This document shows, in pieces, positions 23,928-35,639 of a stretch of DNA of 64,000 nt. Source of the stretch: Termitomyces sp. T153 (taxonomy: Eukaryota > Basidiomycota > Agaricomycetes > Agaricales > Lyophyllaceae); assembly GCA_018296165.2 (NCBI GenBank), contig JACKQL020000060.1, positions 248,001 to 312,000 on the forward strand, read 5' to 3'. The notes below the pieces were generated by a model. That model saw only the letters and a program-made list of their open reading frames with translations. It had not been told where the DNA came from and did no database searches. The translations under genes were made by a program, and so were the position numbers. How positions within the stretch are numbered: the first letter of the stretch is position 1; each line of letters opens with the position of its first letter.

Positions 23928-24036
23928 TGCTGCTCACTGCAGTTTGATCAATATTACTTGGCTTTGATTCCCATGCCCTGTTGATCTCCAACCTGTGCCC
24001 TGCATCTCAAGGGTCTCAATGCTGAAGGGGGGGTGA

Positions 24037-24932
24037 TGTCACAACCCACTCCCTGGACCCCCAACCTCATTTCCAGCCTGCTTGCTTCCCTGGAGTTCCT
24101 CCCCCAATGCCCTCTCAATTCCCCCAAGCCTCACACACTCTCCACACCCACTCTGGGTAACTCCGATGCTTCTCTAGCAAACTCCAACAGCCCCCTAGCT
24201 AACTCTGAGCCTTCTCCATAGCCGTCAACACTTCCCTTGACTCCCCTGAGCCCCTGGAGCCCTCCCCCACCATTCCTGACCCTGTCATGCATCTCTGGCT
24301 CACCACCCTAATTCACCCAACCTACTCCAAAGCATCACAATGACCCTGGAGCAACCCCTGTATCCCCAACTGATCCCATCAGAGTATTGCTATAGCTTGC
24401 CCTCTGATTACAACTGACACCTGTCAACTCTGCTAAACTCTGCCAAACTCTGCCACCACACCCACTGCCTCCTGGTGCTCTCTAGTAGTCAGTATATAGG
24501 TTGTAGAGTAGCTCCTTGTACTCTAGTCTTGATATTACCTGCATTAACTGATTACTTGTATCTCATGTTTCTTCCTGTCTCTGTTTCTATCCTTAGTCTC
24601 AAATCTATTATTTTCTCTGTCTCATTTTGCCCTGTCTCCATCTCAACTCAACTGTTTCTATTTTATTTGTTTCTCTAAGATCTTTCCATCTCTGACATTA
24701 GTACAAACTCCCTGCACTACAAACCCCAAACATTCTTACAACAACTCTGGACCTTGCTCTTTGCTTAGCCCCAGAACCCATCAAGTCCTGATCAACTCCC
24801 CATCCAACTCTGGCTCCACCCCCATCATGTGCAAAGCCTCTGTGTACCCTACTGTCTATTTGTGTGCCTACAAACTTGTATCTGATGCCTGCCTGAACCA
24901 ACATCTAATATACTTGGTCTTAACCTTCCTAG
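24037..24932 (+). repeat. LTR-B, 3' LTR of copy 1, end truncated
   Basis: It starts TGTCACAACCC after a polypurine tract. It contains the LTR-B landmarks (CTAGTCTTGATATTACCTGC, TCTCTAAGATC, CCCAGAACCCATCAAG) and stops at about 24932, where inverted gag sequence begins. Roughly the last 150 bp are lost. Confidence 0.82.
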
Positions 24933-26060
24933 GGAATGAAGGGTATCAGAAAAGGCAGTTTCATTTTCTATTAACAGACATGAAAGCCTGTTAAACACCC
25001 AGTGACAGAGGCATACACCTTATCCATCACTCAACTAAAAATCCTCCTCCAGCTTCAGGGGTGATGCACACATGCTTATCTCCTCCAGGGTCAACTCCAG
25101 CATGAGCTTGTTCAGTGGTGGAGCTCCAGCAGCATCCTTTGCAGCAGGCAGCTGCAGGAGCAGTCCCTTCTGCTCTGCTATGGGAAGGTAATGCACCACT
25201 CAGGGGGCAGTGCTGTGCAAGGTGCCTGGGCTTCTAGCATCTCCAACACAGCAGTGGGGCAGTGCAGAGATGTCTGGTGGCATCCATGTCCATAGAGATC
25301 CATAGCAGCAGGGGGCATGCTGCAGGGATGGCAGGAGCAAGGGCTTGCATTGGAAAAGCAGGTATGGGGTAGCAGAAATTGGTGATTGGAGCTGGGCACA
25401 GCATGGAATGTGGGTGGCAGAGCTCCCTCCAGATCTCCATGAGTTGCCACTGGTCCCAGGCCACCTTGTACCATGACACAATCTTTTCATTGTCTGGGCA
25501 CCCTCGGCAAGATTGTCAATGTGTTCCACCAGTGTGGGGTGCAGGCCATCCTGGAAGGTGAGGCATAATTGAAGGCCATCAGGGTAAGTGGCCTGCTTGT
25601 CCAGAGCCCAGAACATATCAATGTACTCATCCAGTATATGCTTTCCTTGCCTGTATTGCTCCCTGTCACATAGTGTCTAGGCTGTGGTCTTGGCAGGGTC
25701 TAACAGATAAAACCCCACACAGAAGTCCTTCTGAAAGGCAGCCCAGTCCAAAGAAATTCCAACACCTCTGGGGCAACCAAAGACTTGCAACACATAGGTG
25801 GAGGCATGTCCAGTCTTCATGTATGACAGTATCCAGGCTATTTTCAATGTGTTGGAGTTGAAGGCATCCCTACTGAGATGGATGTAGGTGAGGCAGGATT
25901 GGAGCAAGCATTCCCCACTAGAGCAAGCACCATCATATGCATCTAGTAGTGCAGGGCTGGTTCCACAGCTGGGAGAGGTGCAGAGGTAGGAGTTAGGTGT
26001 TTGAGCAGCACCTGGAGTGATTGGGAGATCAGATCTGTGATTTGATGGAGAGTAGAAAGG
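24933..26060 (-). pseudogene. Gypsy gag remnant of the LTR-A family
   Basis: Minus-strand frames give the central Gag domain missing from element A1: SCLTYIHLSRDAFNSNTLKIAWILSYMKTGHA, LDWAAFQKDFCVGFYLLDPAKTTA and FWALDKQATYPDGLQLCLTFQDGLHPTLVEHI. The zinc-knuckle zone and the LTLEEIS...LEEDF and NRLSCLLIENETAF ends follow and match 5270-5450. It is broken by frameshifts. It lies downstream of the inverted LTR-A at 26377-26061, consistent with 5' LTR then gag; the leader is deleted. Confidence 0.75.
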
Positions 26061-26377
26061 TATATTAGCAGAGTAGACAATGATACAATCAGTAACTAAT
26101 CACCTAGCAGAGGGAAATCAAAGAGAACAAGTCTAAGGATCCCTGCTGCTTGGCGTGATGCACCAGCAGACTGTGGAGGCATGAGAACTACTGTATAGAA
26201 GGCTGGAACTACTCCTAACCCTAGGACAATGATTGTTGAGGTAATACAAAGAACTCCACAGTTCTCTGGAGATCTCTGGGGTTCTAGAATGAGCCCTGGA
26301 GCCATCAAACAAGCTGCAGAGGTGCTGGGATAGGTTGTGCAGGTCAGAAATGGAAGGCAAATGGAAGTCCCATGACA
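26061..26377 (-). repeat. LTR-A, reverse orientation, truncated
   Basis: The minus strand starts TGTCATGGGACTTCC at 26377 and follows LTR-A to TGCTAATATACC (26061). About the last 80 bp are missing, fused directly to gag. Confidence 0.75.
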
Positions 26378-29300
26378 GTGAAAGAACAAGTGCCTATTGG
26401 TCCAATTCCAGTTGTCACTTCTGCTGTGCCATTCCCAGCCACCAATAATGACCACAATTTTTTTGGCAATGCTACAATGGTAGATTATATATATCCTGTC
26501 CCCATAAAGTATGGCAAGGTAAATTCTTATGGAAAAATTGTGCAACATATTATTTTTCATATCTTATAGACACAGGCAGACTATCTCAATAAATTCATCA
26601 ACTATATTCCACAATTGCTCAATAGTTTACTCAGTCATGAATCCATTGGTGATATTACCCATTGTCATGCATGTCCTGATAAATATCTTACATGATGGTG
26701 ATGCCATAATTGCATTGGTTCAAGACTTCTTTGTTGTAGGTGTTTACACCAAATACACCAGTCCAACCCACTTCACCAACCAGAGATATGGAATGGCAAA
26801 TACTTTCAGCCCATGAACTTATCTCATGCAGGTGGCTATCTCTATGTTCCCCATCATGCAATTCACAATTGCCATGGTGGCATGATCCAGGTGAATGTTC
26901 TTGAGGACTATGGATGAAAAAATGACATTAAAGAGCAAGGCTTCCTGCAAGCCATCCAGAGTATGTCAACATTGTCACAGTGCTATCAGGCATGCTGAAA
27001 TTACTAATGCAGGTCATGATGAACCAATTTATATTGATGTAGAAACAGGAATTGATAGAGACATGTTTCTGCACTGGATCCACTGGTGGAAATGCAGTTT
27101 TTATCAAGTAATCCGACCCCAGAAATGCAGTTTTTAGCAGTGGATCTGTCCCACAGGGTGGCAGATCCACTGTCCAATCCATTGCTGCAGCAGGAGCAAT
27201 GGTTTTTGTCAGTGGATTCCATGGATCTGGGGTCAAATCCATCAAATGTCTCTATGCCTACCTCAAAGGCCAAAATTCTGACTAGAATTCAGATACTAGA
27301 GGAGGAGCAACAGGAACTAGAGGATGATGACACTATGGAAGGTGGAGAACTACCATTGGAACAAGTACCAATGGAAGATGTTCCTTCACATGGACCACAA
27401 GAAATGGAGGAAAATCATACTGCTCATGTTGATGGACTTCCTCCCTCTGCAGCCACTGCTGGTTTCAATCTGCCATCTGCATATGGGTGCCATATTGAGA
27501 GAATTGATTGCTTTGGAAACTCAATCACACACATTGTACACACAACTGGTGTGCACTACATCAGTGTTGTTGCATGCAAGTGTTCTGGCCAAGATGTCTG
27601 GGTTGAGGATGTCATTCACTCCTAGCTGATTCCCAGCACATTCAACTGGATGAGAACATATTTTACAACAGCCATTCTGGACAATTTTTGTCTGACTAAT
27701 TTAGAGTACAAAGCCTCTGCTTATCAGTATTGGCAGAAATTTGCAAGGATTACTTCATCAATTGCTTCTTCAGGTAAAGTAGATACCCTCTATCATGAAT
27801 TATGACAACTTTTGCATTCATAGCACTGGTTAAAGAAATTGAAATGGGCAGGTTTTGGACATGATGAGACAAAAGAACCAAAGGCACCAGAGCATAGTGA
27901 GCTTGTGATATTCTGTCCCACTTGCCCTCAACCAGGAGTGAATATTCCATCAAACTGAGAAATCCATTTCAGTAAAAGTTCAATTGCTCATTGATGATGG
28001 ATGGAAACTTCAAGGCAGATCATGTCTGTCATCATAATCCTGCTTGGGATGTATGCCATTCCAAAGGAGGTGGAATGATGCCCAGGAGGGATGAACTTGA
28101 TAAATATCTTAAGTTTGCAAAGGATAGACCAATGGTGAGTTTTTCCTCAGATTGCTAACATGTGCCATTATTGATTGACTATTAATGTTTGCATCCAAAT
28201 TTCCACTGTCCACTGTCTGATATCCACTGTCTGCTGTCCACTATTAACCTCCACATCTGCTGTCTGCTGTCTGCTATTAACCTCCACTCCAGCCATCTTG
28301 TAGGTCTATTGCCAGGGAGCTCCTTGTGAAAACACATTCAAGGCCATCAAAAAGGCACTTCTATTGAACAAATCATGTGACATTACTGGAGTTGTTGCAA
28401 CAGCATGCACCCACCATGGCTGCTCTGCTACCAACAGCATAACAAACTTAACCTGTGGTGAAGGCCAAGTGTATACAGACTTTTCCATCACATGTGCACT
28501 GAAGACAACCAACATGGAATCTATTAAGCATCTCTTGCTGGTATATGACATAGCATGCCAGTAGTGTGTCAAGTTTTTTGAACAATTAGCAGAGGTGGGG
28601 GGAATTTTTACCAGATAATCTACTGGTTGACTATGCAATTGTCCTCCTTCATGTCCATGGCCACAAAGAAAATTGCTTTTCCCACTCTGCCCCATCATTT
28701 ATTCTAGGAGTTGGCCACATTGCTCAGAAGATAATTGAAAGTCTTTGGTCTCCATGAAGTTTCACAGATGGCATGAACTGCTACTCTTGCACATCAGGTG
28801 GAAATCCTTGACAATTATATGTGTGACTTCAACTGGAAAAAGTTACTTGATATGGTTCCTTCCCTATGCTGAAAATACTTGATAGCCATTGAGATGTGGG
28901 AGGCTGCTGTTCATTATTTTGCTGAACAGTCCACAGGAATCTCAGCAGAACTGATATCAAGCTAGAAGGCTGAGATCACCATTGCTGAAAGTCTGAGGGA
29001 CCAAGACAAAAAGGCAATGGACATCCTTAAAGCTCAGACCATAGGCCTCCAAGCAAGACATGTGGTAATCTGGTGGACACCAGATCAGAAGCTGCAGGCT
29101 GGATACTGGATACTGATACATTCTGGATCCAACTTGCACTTGACATTGAAGAATGGCAGTGAGTCATACCCAGATGGTTTCACCACTGTTAAGCACTAAG
29201 TGTTATATCAGGATTGCATTACAAAACCATGTCCATTGAATGAGTTGGCAGGCATAGGAGGATGAGCAACAAAAGCTTGAAGCAGACAGAGAATTGTTAA

Positions 29301-30375
29301 GGGTTCAAATGAATGTCCTGGCTGCTTTCCAAGCCAAACATGGTTATTCTTCCAATTCACAAAGGACTATGCCACTTGAGGTGGATGACATTCCTGGTGC
29401 ATTTGATGAAGAAATGTCAGATCACAATGAAACATTGCTGTATCTGGCAGCAAACCCACTAGCTGGTCCATATCTGCAGTTGGAACTGGATTTTGCTGCA
29501 CCAGAAGACTTTGAAATATCCTTGCCATCGCCAATTGCTGGTGATTACTCAGAACTGTCCAATATTGAAAGGCAATTGTGTTTGCTTCAATTCAAAAGGC
29601 ATATTCAAGCACTCCAAGAGCTCATTGCTGAAAAATCTTTCATGTATTCTCATGTTGTCTGGGTTGCTCCAAGCAAAAGTGTCAAAACCCAAGCCAGGGT
29701 GTCAATTGACAAAATTCAGGCAGCCATTTCCATCAAAGCCAGGGCCTATGGAAAATGTTGCAGTGCTCTTATGCAATTAGGCATAGATTCCACATTGAAT
29801 GAAAAATATCACATTCTGCAGAAAGTGGATCTTGTGGCAAGTATGGCTATATGTGATCCAAATATTCCTGGATCATCAAGAATAAAGGTGTGTTAGATAT
29901 GGCAAGCTAATCCAGATATGGAAGATGACCCTGAAACTCTCTGTGAATGTAAGTTGCTTTCTGCTCAGATATCTGTCATATCATTCTCAATCTGCCTGCC
30001 AATTCTGTTCATTCACCATATTTGTTCATTTGTTGTCAATGTGTTGGCCCACTTTCCTCTTCAATTTGCCAGTATCAAATTCATAACCAATCTCACCAGT
30101 CTATTGGGTGCACTACCTCCACACAAGAGCACAAAAAAACAGATGGACAGAAGAATGTCAGCTTGTAACCAGTGAAATGGAATGGACTGTTTGCTACTTC
30201 CTTAAGCAGGCAGAAATCTGGTACAAGAGGGACATTTCAGCCAAGAAAAAAGGCCTCCAAGCCTATGCTGACAAAAAGGTGGCCATGTGGCATGAACTGA
30301 GTTCTTTGGCAACTCATAAGTTCAGAAGAGTATACAATGATTTTACACCTCCTCAAAGGGCAACAACACCTTTGT
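26378..30375 (+). pseudogene. KDZ-type transposase relic (with CxC-like domain)
   Basis: A long + strand gene, broken by stops but recognisable throughout. An acidic N-terminus and a cysteine-cluster block (HTTGVHYISVVACKCSG, about 27,540-27,600) come first. Then come IPSTFNWMRTYFTTAILDNF, WAGFGHDETK and CPTCPQPGVNIP. The candidate DDE residues follow in order: D of MDGNFKADH (28000-28002), D of YDIACQ (28547-28549) and E of GVGHIAQKIIESLW (28737-28739), with HGCSA, GEGQVYTDFS and HVHGHKENC between them. The C-terminal helical part spans 29294-29896 and, after an intron-like GTAAGT...ACCAG (29949-30099), WTEECQLVTSEMEWTV to 30375. This motif order is that of Kyakuja-Dileera-Zisupton transposases common in basidiomycetes. 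I did not find terminal inverted repeats. Confidence 0.82.
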
Positions 30376-31074
30376 AATGGAGAATGCAATGGGATGAACA
30401 AATGGCTGATTATGTCATATACACCAGATTCATCATGCACATCATATCTGCCATGCCAACTGGAACTGCCCTTTCCATAGCAGATTTGCAACTTTACTAT
30501 TTTGGAACAATGTCACATGTAGTCTACATTGTTGATTCTGCTGCTGTAAAAGTCCAAGTGTTGTAGGAACCCTTCCAGAGGATCCATATAAACTACTTGA
30601 CTTTGAGTATATAAGTGACACTGGTTTCTTCTTGGATTTAGAATCAGGACTTGGAGGATGGAACCATTGATGTAGATAGAATGCCTGTAAATATGAAGAG
30701 AAAAGATGCAAAAAAGATGCTGCAGCCACACTACTGATAGGAGAAATGAGAGTACACTGTGGCACCAGGAAAAATGAGTGCACCAGATTCCCAGCCCTGG
30801 TAGAAGGGCCGCTGCTGGAAGGCCTCTGGCAGTGGAAATGAGTATACACCAGACCACTGCCAGCCACTGCTGGAAGGCCTCTGGCAGTGGAAATAGGTAT
30901 ATACTAGACCAGATCACCAGGAAAAAGTGTTGCACCTGCAGCTATTTACCAAACTGGAAGCTACAAAACATTTCAAGCCATCAAATGTTATGTGGAATAG
31001 CAGAAATAGAACATCATCATAGGCATTTGCTGGAACAAACAATCATAAATTGAAACAATGAAAAAAACCTTTTG
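30376..31074. repeat. Flank of KDZ relic with short tandem repeat
   Basis: Past the KDZ frame lies weakly coding-like sequence. At about 30,800-30,930 there is a 50-60 bp unit (CTGCTGGAAGGCCTCTGGCAGTGGAAAT then GTATA-AC-AGACC) present twice. I see no gene. Confidence 0.45.
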
Positions 31075-31089
31075 TCAAACTACAGAGTG

Positions 31090-31745
31090 TCAAGCAAGGA
31101 AGTCAAACCCTCAACCAGAGAAAGATAAGCCAGCTACAAGCATATGCTGTAGCAAACAGTGGACAATTAAAAACAGATTCATAGACAACAGATGGCAAGC
31201 AAGGGATTCAAACCCTCAACCTAAGAATATGAGACTGCAGAGAATTGTAAGTAGAGCTCTGACATTCTAACCCATTAAGCCACAAGAGCCTGTGATACCA
31301 GGCAAGTTAATGTTGAAACAAACAATGGCTGATTTAAATGATGACTAAAAAATGTTCTATACCCCTAGACTCAAGCAAGGGATTTGAACCCTCAGCCTGA
31401 GCAAATAAGGCTGCAGACATCAGCAGACCTCCAACATTCAAACCCATTAAGCCACAGGGCCTACTATAGCCAGCAAATTAAGAGCTTCTGTAGAGCACTT
31501 CTGGCTGCAGTGCAATCAAGGATTTGGCAGGTAGCCAGCCAGAATACCCACCCAAACCATGAGAGCATTTTGCTTCAGAGTGTGGCTAAACATCAGTTAG
31601 AGCACAGGAGAAAAAGTGCAATAAATAGAATCAAAGACCAAATCAGTAGACAATTGTCAGATCAGGGAGTCAAACCTTCATCCTGACAGAGAGAAGTATA
31701 ACCTGATGGCATTGTGAACCACTAAGCCATGATGCAGTACTAAGG
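31090..31745 (-). repeat. Array of four tRNA-like (SINE-like) modules
   Basis: On the minus strand three modules have an RNA polymerase III A-box-like TGGCTTAATGG or TGGCTTAGTGG (31282-31272, 31454-31444, 31729-31719). Each is followed 53-68 nt later by a B-box-like GGTTTGAATCC, GGTTCAAATCC or GGTTTGACTCC (31214-31204, 31390-31380, 31676-31666). A fourth, at 31109-31098, keeps only the B box. The T-arm can pair (GAGGG with CCCTT). The spacing exceeds a short tRNA body, which would need a long variable arm. Stems are imperfect, so these look like tRNA-derived repeats and not working tRNA genes. Confidence 0.6.
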
Positions 31746-33214
31746 ATGATATTTTCATAAATCATTTGCAGAGTGCCCTAATCATTGGCATGGTCATTTT
31801 TACTGGGCTTGCAATGGATGAACAGTTCTGTGATGGCTTCTTGCCCCTACAAAAATGCATCTGTGACAGCTTCCCATGCCTAACACTTTGACAGATATCT
31901 ATACAGACAAACTGAGAGCTTTTGAATGGAAACACATCTGTAACAGATATGCTTTTGTGATGCAATCCAGCAATGGACAAAAAAATAACAATGGAGCAGC
32001 CTAAAAAGCTGGCTAATGGAACTGCTTTTCACAATGGATGTGATATAGCAATGGGAAGTGGACAGTGGCCATCCACTGATACTGTTGACAACAATACAAT
32101 GTATGACTCCCACAAACCAAGAGGGCAGTCAAAGATGTCCACTCAGAGTGTTTATGACAACGCATTGTAACATTGCAATGGCACCATTGCAGACATAACA
32201 TTGTTAACTTCTGCTACAATGCAGAGGACTGTGCTGGACATGTAACATACAATACAAAACATTTTCCTCCACAAGGTCTGACACATGCACTTGTAGTGCC
32301 CTACCCTGGTATTAAGGCAGAGCCACATTTTGAATCTGATATATTACTGTAACATTGACTTGAAAACATTTTCATATAGTTGTTAGGTTCACTCATTGTT
32401 TGCTAACTTCAAAATTGAAAGCCTTGATTGATTTTTATCTGTGTTAAAATGAAATGACATTCCCTCAATTTCATTTCTTTAAAAATCAATATTAATATTG
32501 GATCAACATTGGATACCATAATTTATGTGGTCCACATCTCATGGCAACCAATACATTTTCGGAGATACACTTGGCAAATCTTACTCTTGTTGATCATTGA
32601 AATGACATGTGTTACTGGCATTAGGCTAATAAGGACAATCAAGAGTATTTATGTATTCACTAGAAAACAGGTCCAACACTATATTTGGACAAATACCAGA
32701 GTGACCATTTTGCTGATGGCAATGGCCACTGTCCCAAGTCCTCTGCAGCTCATGGTGACTAATGGTGACCATGTATGTCCAACATGAATAGACCATCAAC
32801 TATCCAGGTGAACCCTTGCATGGTATGGGCTATTGACAGTTCAATGCAATGCTATAAATTACAGCTGTTGTGGCTGTTATGGATGATATCAAGTGAATTT
32901 CAAAAATATTCACCCATAAATAATGATTGATACTGACCTGAGAGTCAGCAGTAGTTCCAGAAGTCAAGTATGTCCAGCTATGGCTCACAATGCATCCAAA
33001 GATACTGAACTTAATGACCATTATGCAGGATTTGAAAGTTTAAACTCCGACTCTCATAATTTTGGCTACTCTTTGACCTACACATTCATAGATGTAATTC
33101 TCTTGACTATGACTGGTCAGCCACCAGGTATGGAGATAGGTGTATGATCTATGAGTGAAAATGACCTTATTTGAACAGGTCTAGCACATTTTTATCAGTT
33201 AAATCTTGCTGTCT
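31746..33214. other. AT-rich gene-free stretch
   Basis: CpG-poor, AT-rich DNA with short open frames only. I recognise no domain, repeat boundary or RNA. CpG reappears near 33,220, marking the start of the lectin island. Confidence 0.4.
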
Positions 33215-33434
33215 GTATATGATCGTTTACGGCCGTGATCTCACTGTGGCGTGCCGTTGGAGGGTGGCAACTTCTCTATATGGCACTGGTCAGGGTTTCC
33301 ATAATCATTTTTTTGTCGTGACTATATGCTCGTGGGTCATAAATGTATGGTGTGCACCTCTAGTCCTAATATCCACATTGAGAGATTAACACTTGCACTG
33401 CACGTTACATTGTTCATCTTGCACTTTACATTGT

Positions 33435-33932
33435 CCACATCAAACCCTCTTTACTATACTGTATTAGGCTAGTTACTTTGTTGAATCCAACAATCCTGTT
33501 AATGTGGATATTAGGAAGACAGAGACAGAGTGCACCGAAAGAAGCTCACTGGACTCCACTCACAAGTCGAGAAGCAGCGAACTTTACGTTGAATCAGACA
33601 CCCCTAGTCATTCCTTAGCACTACATTTCCCAGGATCCAACACTGCAAGAATAAAAGTGTCACGTTGCGTATGAAGTTCATCATGTCGTATTTCTTTATT
33701 AGAAGCCGATCCTGGGAAATGTAGTGCTAAGGGAAGACTAGGGGTTGTGGGATTCGACGTACACTTCGCTGCTTCTCAACATGAGAGTGGATTCCAGTGA
33801 GCTTCTTTCGATGAACTCTGTCTCTGTCGTCCTAATATTCACAGTGACAGGATTGTCGGTAATTGATTCAACAAAGTAACTCGCCTAATGTAGTATAGTC
33901 AAGAGGGTTCGATATGGACAATGTGCATTGAA
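33435..33932. repeat. Large imperfect inverted repeat (arms about 200-225 bp)
   Basis: The left arm (33435-33637, from ACATTGTCCACATC to CCCAGGATC) is the reverse complement of the right arm (33708-33932, from GATCCTGGGAAATG to GATATGGACAATGT). The loop is about 70 bp. The right arm is also the first unit of the 280-bp direct array, so the left arm is one extra unit in opposite orientation. Confidence 0.75.
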
Positions 33933-34820
33933 ATAATTGTAGTGTACTCCACCCACAACAATGTGAGAAGCAGTAAAGTCTATTCATGATCCTGGGAGAT
34001 GTAGTGCTAAGGGAAGACGAGGGGATGTCAGATACAACGTAAACTTCGCTGCTTCTCAACATGAGAGTGGATTCCAGTGAGCTTCTTTCGATAACTCTGT
34101 CTCTATCCTCCTGATATTCACAGTGACAGGATTGTCGGTATTGAATTCAGCAAAGTAACTCGCTTAATGTAGTATAGTAAAGAGGGTTTGATATGGACAA
34201 TGTGCATTGGAAGAATTTCAGTGTACTCTACTCACAACAACTTGAGAAGCAGCAAAGTCTATTCATGATCCTGAGAGATGTAGTGCTAAGGGAAGACTAG
34301 GGATTGTGGGATTCAACGTAAACTTCGCTGCTTCTCGACATGAGAGTAGATTCCAGTGAGCTTCTTTCGATGCACTCTGTCTCTGTCCTCCCAATATTCA
34401 CAGTGACTGGATCGTCGGTATCGGATTCAGCAAAGTAACTCGCTTAATGTAGTATAGTAAAGAGGGTTTGATATGGACAATGTGCATTGGAAGAATTTCA
34501 GTGTACTCTACTCACAACAACTTGAGAAGCAGCAAAGTCTATTCATGATCCTGAGAGATGTAGTGCTAAGGGAAGACTAGGGATTGTGGGATTCAACGTA
34601 AACTTCGCTGCTTCTCGACATGAGAGTAGATTCCAGTGAGCTTCTTTCGATGCACTCTGTCTCTGTCCTCCCAATATTCACAGTGACTGGATCGTCGGTA
34701 TCGGATTCAGCAAAGTAACTCGCCTAATGTAGTATAGTAAAGAGGGTTTGATATGTACAACGTGCATTGAAATAATTTCAGTGTATCTACTCACGACAAG
34801 TTGAGAAGCAGCAAAGCTTA
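33708..34820. repeat. 280-bp direct tandem array, four units
   Basis: Units start GATCCTGxGAxATGTAGTGC at 33708, 33988, 34267 and 34547 (spacing 280, 279 and 280). Units three and four are nearly identical; the first two are more diverged. CpG is present. The last unit ends about 20-25 bp before the lectin TATA box, so the array forms the immediate upstream region of that gene. No ORF is conserved between units. Confidence 0.88.
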
Positions 34821-34838
34821 TTGTGTCTAATTCATGGG

Positions 34839-34845
34839 TATAAAA
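34839..34845 (+). promoter_or_regulatory. TATA box of the lectin gene
   Basis: TATAAAA lies 93 bp before the lectin ATG (34938), a normal distance for a fungal TATA promoter with a short 5' UTR. Confidence 0.55.
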
Positions 34846-34937
34846 TGCATACAGCAGTCACCTCAGGTTTGACAGCACCTTCAGTCGATCTTCTACAGCA
34901 TCTCATCGTATTGAGACCAGTTCTTAGTGCTCTGAAA

Positions 34938-35598
34938 ATGTCTCTTCCTATCCTTGTCTGTGATGAGGCTGTCGGATATGCGACAAATCGAGACTCTGCC
35001 CATATCTTCAATGATGTCCAGACTAGTAAGTGCTTTCATCCTCAAGTCCATCATTCCCAAGGTCTGAACTCACGTTCACAGTTGGTGGTTGGCCTTCTCT
35101 CTTACAGATCACAAAGGTCACCAAGATTGTTCTTCACCTGGGCGAGAAAACTGTCGATGGCATCGAGACCACTTACAAGATGGCTGATAACAGTGTTCGT
35201 GTTAGTTCTCACGGAAAAAAAATGGGTACGACCGAGACTTGTACATTGAACGGTGCGAACTACTTTGTACAGCACCCATGAATGAGAAATTTACACTTAC
35301 TTTTTAGATGATGAGTTCTTCGTTGGAATCTTCGGTGCCACGGATCAAAATGTTGAGCAACCCATTCTGAGACGCATTGGCTTCGTGATCTACAACAAGG
35401 CTACCGGAGCCATCACCACATTTGGTTTGTCTTGTTTGATACTGCAATACACAAGTCCATCTGATCAGAAAATAAGGCCCTTTCCCACCCATTCGTGGTC
35501 ACCTTTCCACCGACCTCCGAGGCTTCAGTTCGCTTGGGCTGATTGTCGGATTCAGTGGAAGCACCTCTTCCCATGGTTTGATTCAAATATCCATATGA
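34938..35598 (+). CDS. Jacalin-like lectin (four exons)
   Basis: The spliced model is 34938-35025, 35082-35252, 35308-35424 and 35477-35598. It gives 165 residues with introns of 56, 55 and 52 nt, all phase 1, with GT-AG ends (GTAAGT, GTGCGA, GTTTGT). The product reads as a single jacalin-type beta-prism: FNDVQT early, VTKIVLHLGEKTVDGIETTY, VSSHG, CTLNDDEFFVGIFGATD, ILRRIGFVIYNKATGA, TTFGPF and a final LGLIVGFSGSTSSHGLIQISI. The intron joins rebuild family motifs in frame (LN|DDEFF, TTF|GPF), which supports the model. Such lectins bind carbohydrates; ligand and role here are unknown. No signal peptide is evident. CpG is normal and no stops interrupt the exons, so the gene is probably live despite transposons on both sides. 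Confidence 0.82.
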
Positions 35599-35639
35599 CA
35601 ACCATTACAAATGCTGATTTATTGGACAGACAAACTCGA

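Larger units (their letters stand above)
18274..24036 (+). mobile_element. Internal region of non-autonomous LTR-B element, copy 1 (LARD-like)
   Basis: About 5.8 kb lies between an LTR-B end (18273) and a 3' LTR-B (24037), with a purine tract GAAGGGGGGGTGA at 24024-24036. No protease, RT, RNase H or integrase motif is visible in it. It begins with a leader and a Gag-like N-terminus (ATG 18306, MSAFHSAHTS, compare MSAYNPAFNP at 59232 minus). It continues as C-rich, Pro/Ser/Thr-coding but broken sequence to about 21,000, then carries an antisense ORF chain. The inverted copy at 39523-43620 matches it over several kb. The family looks like a large retrotransposon derivative mobilised by the autonomous LTR-B Gypsy. 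Confidence 0.7.

Noticed and set aside
31204..31290. Functional tRNA gene
   Set aside because: A- and B-box words are present but stems are imperfect, spacing is long, and no convincing anticodon arm could be drawn.
33708..34820. CRISPR-like array
   Set aside because: Units are 280 bp direct repeats without unique spacers, in a eukaryotic genome.
35026..35107. Lectin intron 1 ending at the strong-looking acceptor CTCTTACAG (35107), which would make the gene a frameshifted pseudogene
   Set aside because: The earlier acceptor TTCACAG (35081) keeps the frame, gives a 56-nt intron like the others and lets all four exons join without a stop.
35469..35542. Lectin exon 4 starting at 35469, reading LSHPFVVTFPPTSEASVRLG and a stop
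   Set aside because: Acceptor AATAAG at 35476 instead restores the family motif TTFGPF and the C-terminal strand GLIVGFSGS to a proper stop at 35596-35598.
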